Assembly: GCA_028865845.1 (NCBI GenBank)
Contig: JAGWJK010000009.1
Span: 1 to 16,295, forward strand
Length of the DNA: 16,295 nt
Source: Rhizobiaceae bacterium
Lineage (GTDB): Bacteria > Pseudomonadota > Alphaproteobacteria > Rhizobiales > Rhizobiaceae
Direction of reading: 5' to 3'
Under the pieces are notes generated by a model, which did not search any database, was not told the DNA's origin, and worked only from the letters and a program-made list of their open reading frames with translations. This document shows, piece by piece, positions 13,140 through 16,295 of the stretch. Position 1 is the first letter of the stretch. Each line of letters opens with the position of its first letter. A program made the position numbers and the translations under genes.

Positions 13140-14579
13140 CTATCCCCTTGCTCGATGTTGCGACACCTCGGCTCCGGCATCATGCGGCAGGCTGAGAAAA
13201 CGCAGCGACGAGACGACTCCGATCGCGGAAACCGCCAGGAAGGCCCAATGGAAGTCGATCGGAGAGAGCGTCTCGGCACCATGGATCGTGCGGGAAATAT
13301 TGAGCATGGCGGCGCCGACGGCCACGCCGAGCAGCAGCGAGACCTGCTGCAGCATGCTCGACAGCGTCGAGGCGGAACTGCGCTGTGCCGCATGGATATC
13401 GGCGAAGGCGAGCGTGTTGAGCGCCGTGAAATTCATCGAGCGCGACAGACCGGCGACGAACAGCAGCACATAGGTCACGAGATCGGGCGTCGTTGGCGCC
13501 AGCAGTGCGAAGGCGGCGATGCAAGCGGAGGAAATCAGCCCGTTGATGACGAGAACGCTGCGAAACCCGAAGACCTTCAGCATCGGCGTCGTGATCGCCT
13601 TCATGCCGAGATTGCCGGCAAAATAGAATAGAAGATAAGTGCCGGCGCTGATCGCATTCAGACCGAAGCCGACCTGGAAGAGCAGCGGCAGCAGGAAAGG
13701 CGTGGCGTTGATCGCGACCCGGCTTGCCGTCCCCGCCGACAGCGTTGCCATCGCGAAGGTCTGTATCCTGAATGCGGAGAGGTCGAGCAAGGGCGCGTCG
13801 ACCCGCATGAAATGCCGGGTGGCGATTGCCGAAAACACGATGCCGGCGGCAATCAGTCCGGCGCTGGCAAGCAGGCCCGTCGTGCCCTGCACGACGAATT
13901 CCAGGCCGGCAAGCAGGAAGGTGAGGCCGGCTGCCGATTGCAGGAAACCGACGAAATCGAGCCGCGCGACCTTCTCCTCGCGCTGATCCGGCACGAAGCG
14001 CAGAACCAAACCAAGCCCCACGATGCCGATCGGAATGTTGATCAGGAAATTCCAATGCCAGCTGAAATAGGTGGTGATGAAGCTGCCGAGCACCGGGCCG
14101 ATGACCGGCGCCGTCAGTGCCGGCCAGGTGATCAGCGACATCGCATGCACCAGATCGGCCTTGCGGGCATTGCGCAACACGATGATGCGGCCGACCGGCG
14201 TCATCAACGCACTGCCAATACCCTGCACGGCGCGGGCCACGACGAATTCGACCAGGTTGCCGGAGAGACCGCAGAACAGCGAGGCCACGGTGAAGATGGC
14301 GATCGAACTCAAAAACACCCTGCGCGCACCATACCGATCGCCGAGCCATCCGGCGAGTGGCACGAAGGCCGACATGGTAAGCAGATAAACCGTGATGCCG
14401 ATGCTCATCGACACCGGCTCGACACCGAAACTGGATGCCATCTGCGGCAGCGACGTCGTGACGATCGTCCCGTCCAGCACCTGCATAAAGAAAGAAACGG
14501 CAACGACAAAGGCGACAATGCGGGATTGGCGACCGAAACTTTCTTCGGAAGATTGCTCTGTGGCGGGGACGGCGGTCAT
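13140..14579 (-). CDS. MFS drug exporter, DHA2 family, MdtD-like
   Basis: A 479-residue inner-membrane proton antiporter of the DHA2 (EmrB/QacA) family, closest by eye to E. coli MdtD (471 residues). Shared signatures are FFMQVLDGTIVTTSLPQMA in the first helix, motif A as GWLGDRYGARRVF, ARAVQGIGSALMTPVGR, the antiporter motif C as APVIGPVLGSFI, and SWHWNFLINIPIGIVGLGL. The C-terminal half has GMKAITTPMLKVFGFRSVL and RSMNFTALNTLAFADI, again MdtD-like. Hydrophobic segments cover the chain as expected for 12-14 helices. The ATG at 14579 has only a poor ribosome site. In enterobacteria mdtD follows mdtABC; here it is a separate gene more than 11 kb from the RND pump. Substrate unknown. Confidence 0.93.
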   Translation of the reverse strand: MTAVPATEQSSEESFGRQSRIVAFVVAVSFFMQVLDGTIVTTSLPQMASSFGVEPVSMSIGITVYLLTMSAFVPLAGWLGDRYGARRVFLSSIAIFTVASLFCGLSGNLVEFVVARAVQGIGSALMTPVGRIIVLRNARKADLVHAMSLITWPALTAPVIGPVLGSFITTYFSWHWNFLINIPIGIVGLGLVLRFVPDQREEKVARLDFVGFLQSAAGLTFLLAGLEFVVQGTTGLLASAGLIAAGIVFSAIATRHFMRVDAPLLDLSAFRIQTFAMATLSAGTASRVAINATPFLLPLLFQVGFGLNAISAGTYLLFYFAGNLGMKAITTPMLKVFGFRSVLVINGLISSACIAAFALLAPTTPDLVTYVLLFVAGLSRSMNFTALNTLAFADIHAAQRSSASTLSSMLQQVSLLLGVAVGAAMLNISRTIHGAETLSPIDFHWAFLAVSAIGVVSSLRFLSLPHDAGAEVSQHRARG

Positions 14580-14741
14580 GGCATGGAATTTCGAACAGGA
14601 GGATTTCAGGAGATCATGGGGATGTCGAGCCCGACATCAATCATATGATCAATGCATACGCCCATCGCCCCCGGTTGCAAAGCCGCAATCAGGCCTTGCG
14701 CGCGGAAAAATCGCCGTCGATCTTGGGCTTGGCGGGCAAGA

Positions 14742-15404
14742 TCAATCGTCCGAGTATCGCTGCTCGCGCCAGGGGTCTCCATACATGTGATAGCCGTTCT
14801 TTTCCCAGAAGCCTGCCCGGTCGGCACCGATAAGCTCGATGCGGCTCACCCACTTGGCGCTCTTCCAGAAATAGAGATGCGGCACGACGAGACGCATCGG
14901 GCCGCCATGCTCGCGCGTCAGCGGCTGCCCCTCCCAGGCGGTCGCGAAGATCGCGTCCTCCGCCGCGAAATCGGCAAGCGGCAAATTGGTGGTATAGCCG
15001 TCATAGCTCGTCAGCAGCACGTGATGGGCCTCGGGCGTCGGCATGGCGAGATCGAGCAGCGCGCGCGTCGAGACGCCTTCCCAGCGGTTGTCGTAGCGCG
15101 ACCAGGTCGTCACGCAATGAATATCGCTGACGCGAGTACTCTGTTCGATCGCCTGGAAAGCGGCCCAATCGAGGCTGAGCCGCGTTTCCACGAAACCGAA
15201 CACATCGAGCCGCCAACTCGACAGCGAAATCTGCGGCTGCACGCCAAGATCGAGCACCGGCCAATTCTTCACGAGATGCTGTCCCGGCGGCAGACGCTCC
15301 GCTTCCGGCCGGCTGATGCGCCCCGTCAGAAACTTTCCCTCGGCGGCCCATCGACGCTTGGATGTGGTGAGCTTGCTATCGGCGGGGATCTGGTCGTCGC
15401 TCAT
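14742..15404 (-). CDS. Sulfite-oxidase-like molybdopterin oxidoreductase
   Basis: A 220-residue oxidoreductase with a single SUOX-type molybdopterin domain. The likely molybdenum-ligating cysteine is C97 in SDIHCVTTWSRYDNRWEGV. Other family marks are TSYDGYTTNLPLAD, REHGGPMRLVVPHLYFWKSA and KWVSRIELI. It lacks the Tat signal of MsrP/YedY and the heme and dimerisation domains of classical sulfite oxidase, so it is probably cytoplasmic and belongs with the 'sulfite oxidase-like' (YuiH-type) proteins of unknown substrate. The ATG at 15404 is preceded by TAGGATG as ribosome site. The next gene on this strand, the MFS exporter, begins 162 bp on, and that gap shows no clear signal, so they may be separate transcripts. 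Confidence 0.9.
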   Translation of the reverse strand: MSDDQIPADSKLTTSKRRWAAEGKFLTGRISRPEAERLPPGQHLVKNWPVLDLGVQPQISLSSWRLDVFGFVETRLSLDWAAFQAIEQSTRVSDIHCVTTWSRYDNRWEGVSTRALLDLAMPTPEAHHVLLTSYDGYTTNLPLADFAAEDAIFATAWEGQPLTREHGGPMRLVVPHLYFWKSAKWVSRIELIGADRAGFWEKNGYHMYGDPWREQRYSDD

Positions 15405-15549
15405 GAAAACATCCTACATAGCCCAGACCATAAGAGTCTGCGCCTCTGTAGAAAGTCAAGACGCTTCCGAGAACACTACTTTAACCCGAGACATTTGATC
15501 ACTTCGCATATATTGTCGGTTGCGAAACAACTATAGCTGCCCGAGAGCG

Positions 15550-16260
15550 ATGACCAATCCGACTTTGGCTCACGTTGACACCCCAGACGGTGTGGTTTCG
15601 ACACGGAGAACCTATGAGATCCGGTTTGGTCGAAATTCAGCCATGGGACACATTGCTGCGCTCTTTGTTTTCTTTGTCATTTGTGTCGCTATCATTGTGG
15701 CGAATGTCGGTCATCACAATCTCGACCGGCAGCTTAAAGCCATTCTGGCCCTGGCGATTTTGCTTGCTCTGTCGCTTATCCCAATGCTGGCATTGTTCAT
15801 ACGTCTACTCTGGCGATTGGATTACGCTACGCCGGTTCTCACGATAAGCCCGCAAGGATTTCAAGATATACGCATCGCGAAAGGTTTCATACCTTGGGAT
15901 AGCGTCTCCGAGCTAAAATTTTCGAGGGCAGGCAAACACGGTGGGCCATTCCTCACCTGTTACCTGACGCCAGAAAGCGAGAATATCCTGAATGTGGAAC
16001 TCGTTAGAAAAATCTGGACGAGCGAAAATCGCTACAGCCGGCCAACGGTTTATGTCGAACCGGGTGTCTTCGATATGGAATTTTCCAAGATATGGGAGAT
16101 CATGGATACCTTCTACGGCGCCTATAAATCCGGCCACGTAGCCGAAAAAATCGACCAGACTCTCTTCCTGCTAACGAGCCAATGCACGGTCGCCGGTTGC
16201 GATCAACTAGGCACTCTCGGGATGAAAAGCAGGGCTAAACACCCTGAATCTGGATCATGA
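15550..16260 (+). CDS. Small membrane protein with PH-like domain, STM3941-like (unknown function)
   Basis: I chose the ATG at 15550 (236 residues) over an in-frame TTG at 15520, because the extra ten residues add nothing recognisable. The protein has two adjacent membrane helices: AALFVFFVICVAIIVANVG and AILALAILLALSLIPMLALF. After a short RLLWRLDY linker comes a soluble part starting LTISPQGFQDIRIAKGFIPW and continuing DSVSELKF, which looks like a bacterial PH-type domain of the STM3941 group. A C-terminal helix ends in a polar tail with two cysteines (SQCTVAGCDQ). The cytoplasmic face and function are unknown. Base composition is less GC-rich than its neighbours, suggesting a more recent arrival. 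Family link is tentative. Confidence 0.75.
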   Translation: MTNPTLAHVDTPDGVVSTRRTYEIRFGRNSAMGHIAALFVFFVICVAIIVANVGHHNLDRQLKAILALAILLALSLIPMLALFIRLLWRLDYATPVLTISPQGFQDIRIAKGFIPWDSVSELKFSRAGKHGGPFLTCYLTPESENILNVELVRKIWTSENRYSRPTVYVEPGVFDMEFSKIWEIMDTFYGAYKSGHVAEKIDQTLFLLTSQCTVAGCDQLGTLGMKSRAKHPESGS

Positions 16261-16295
16261 ACGCCTGAGCCGTTCCCGAGACCGGAAGCCGTGTT

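Noticed and set aside
13180..14349. 389-codon open frame on the minus strand in another frame of the MFS gene
   Set aside because: Arg-rich frame-shadow; the true frame shows helices and MFS motifs A and C.
15503..15526. TTCGCA/TGCGAA inverted repeat before the right-end membrane gene
   Set aside because: Six-base arms with a 12-base loop and no promoter boxes in register; too weak to call a regulatory site.

Overview
The window looks like chromosomal or chromid DNA from an alphaproteobacterium of the Rhizobiaceae, most likely Rhizobium or a close relative. The evidence is the high GC content, an RHE_PE00001-type DUF1612/HTH protein, an HmrR/CueR-type copper regulator, small palindromic intergenic repeats of a type common in these genomes, and a promoter-like sequence matching the alphaproteobacterial EcfG/RpoE2 stress sigma consensus. 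This is inferred from protein and motif recognition; no database search was possible. I see no rRNA, tRNA, CRISPR array, insertion sequence or prophage gene.

Layout. Positions 1-3223 (minus) hold a two-gene efflux operon: an HlyD-type periplasmic adaptor, whose stop overlaps the start of an MdtB/MdtC-like RND pump that runs off the left edge. Positions 3478-5677 (minus) hold an AMI1-like amidase followed 31 bp later by an AcuI/YhdH-type NADPH acrylyl-CoA reductase. Positions 5778-6887 (minus) hold the RHE_PE00001-type protein. Positions 7052-9960 (plus) form a copper-resistance operon: a Cu(I) P1B-ATPase with an unusual His-rich/YHS/YHS/heavy-metal-binding N-terminus and its MerR-family regulator HmrR/CueR. 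A well-formed CueR box with a 19-bp promoter spacer precedes the operon and a hairpin follows it.

Positions 9961-10360 have no gene but carry three palindromic repeats. A minus-strand thiolase (10361-11551) follows, with a promoter overlapped by a palindrome. Positions 11747-12372 (plus) are a VapB-VapC toxin-antitoxin pair with an inverted repeat just before vapB. Converging on it is a small secreted protein (12389-12700, minus) behind an EcfG-like promoter. Next is a second VapB-like antitoxin gene (12814-13065, minus) with no toxin beside it. Positions 13140-14579 (minus) encode an MdtD-like MFS drug exporter, 14742-15404 (minus) a cytoplasmic sulfite-oxidase-like molybdopterin enzyme, and 15550-16260 (plus) a small two-helix membrane protein with a PH-like domain.

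How the genes fit together. The RND pair makes an export machine that needs an outer-membrane channel from elsewhere; the MFS exporter is of the kind linked to mdtABC in enterobacteria but sits 10 kb away here. The copper pair is a self-regulated detoxification unit. The rest is mostly single-gene metabolism and small accessory genes. The 11.6-13.1 kb stretch, with two antitoxins and AT-rich gaps, looks most like accessory DNA. I did not find a convincing wholly new system; the most notable points are the copper ATPase N-terminus, the orphan antitoxin, the stress-type promoter, the covarying repeats and the adaptor's long Asn/Gly/His tail.
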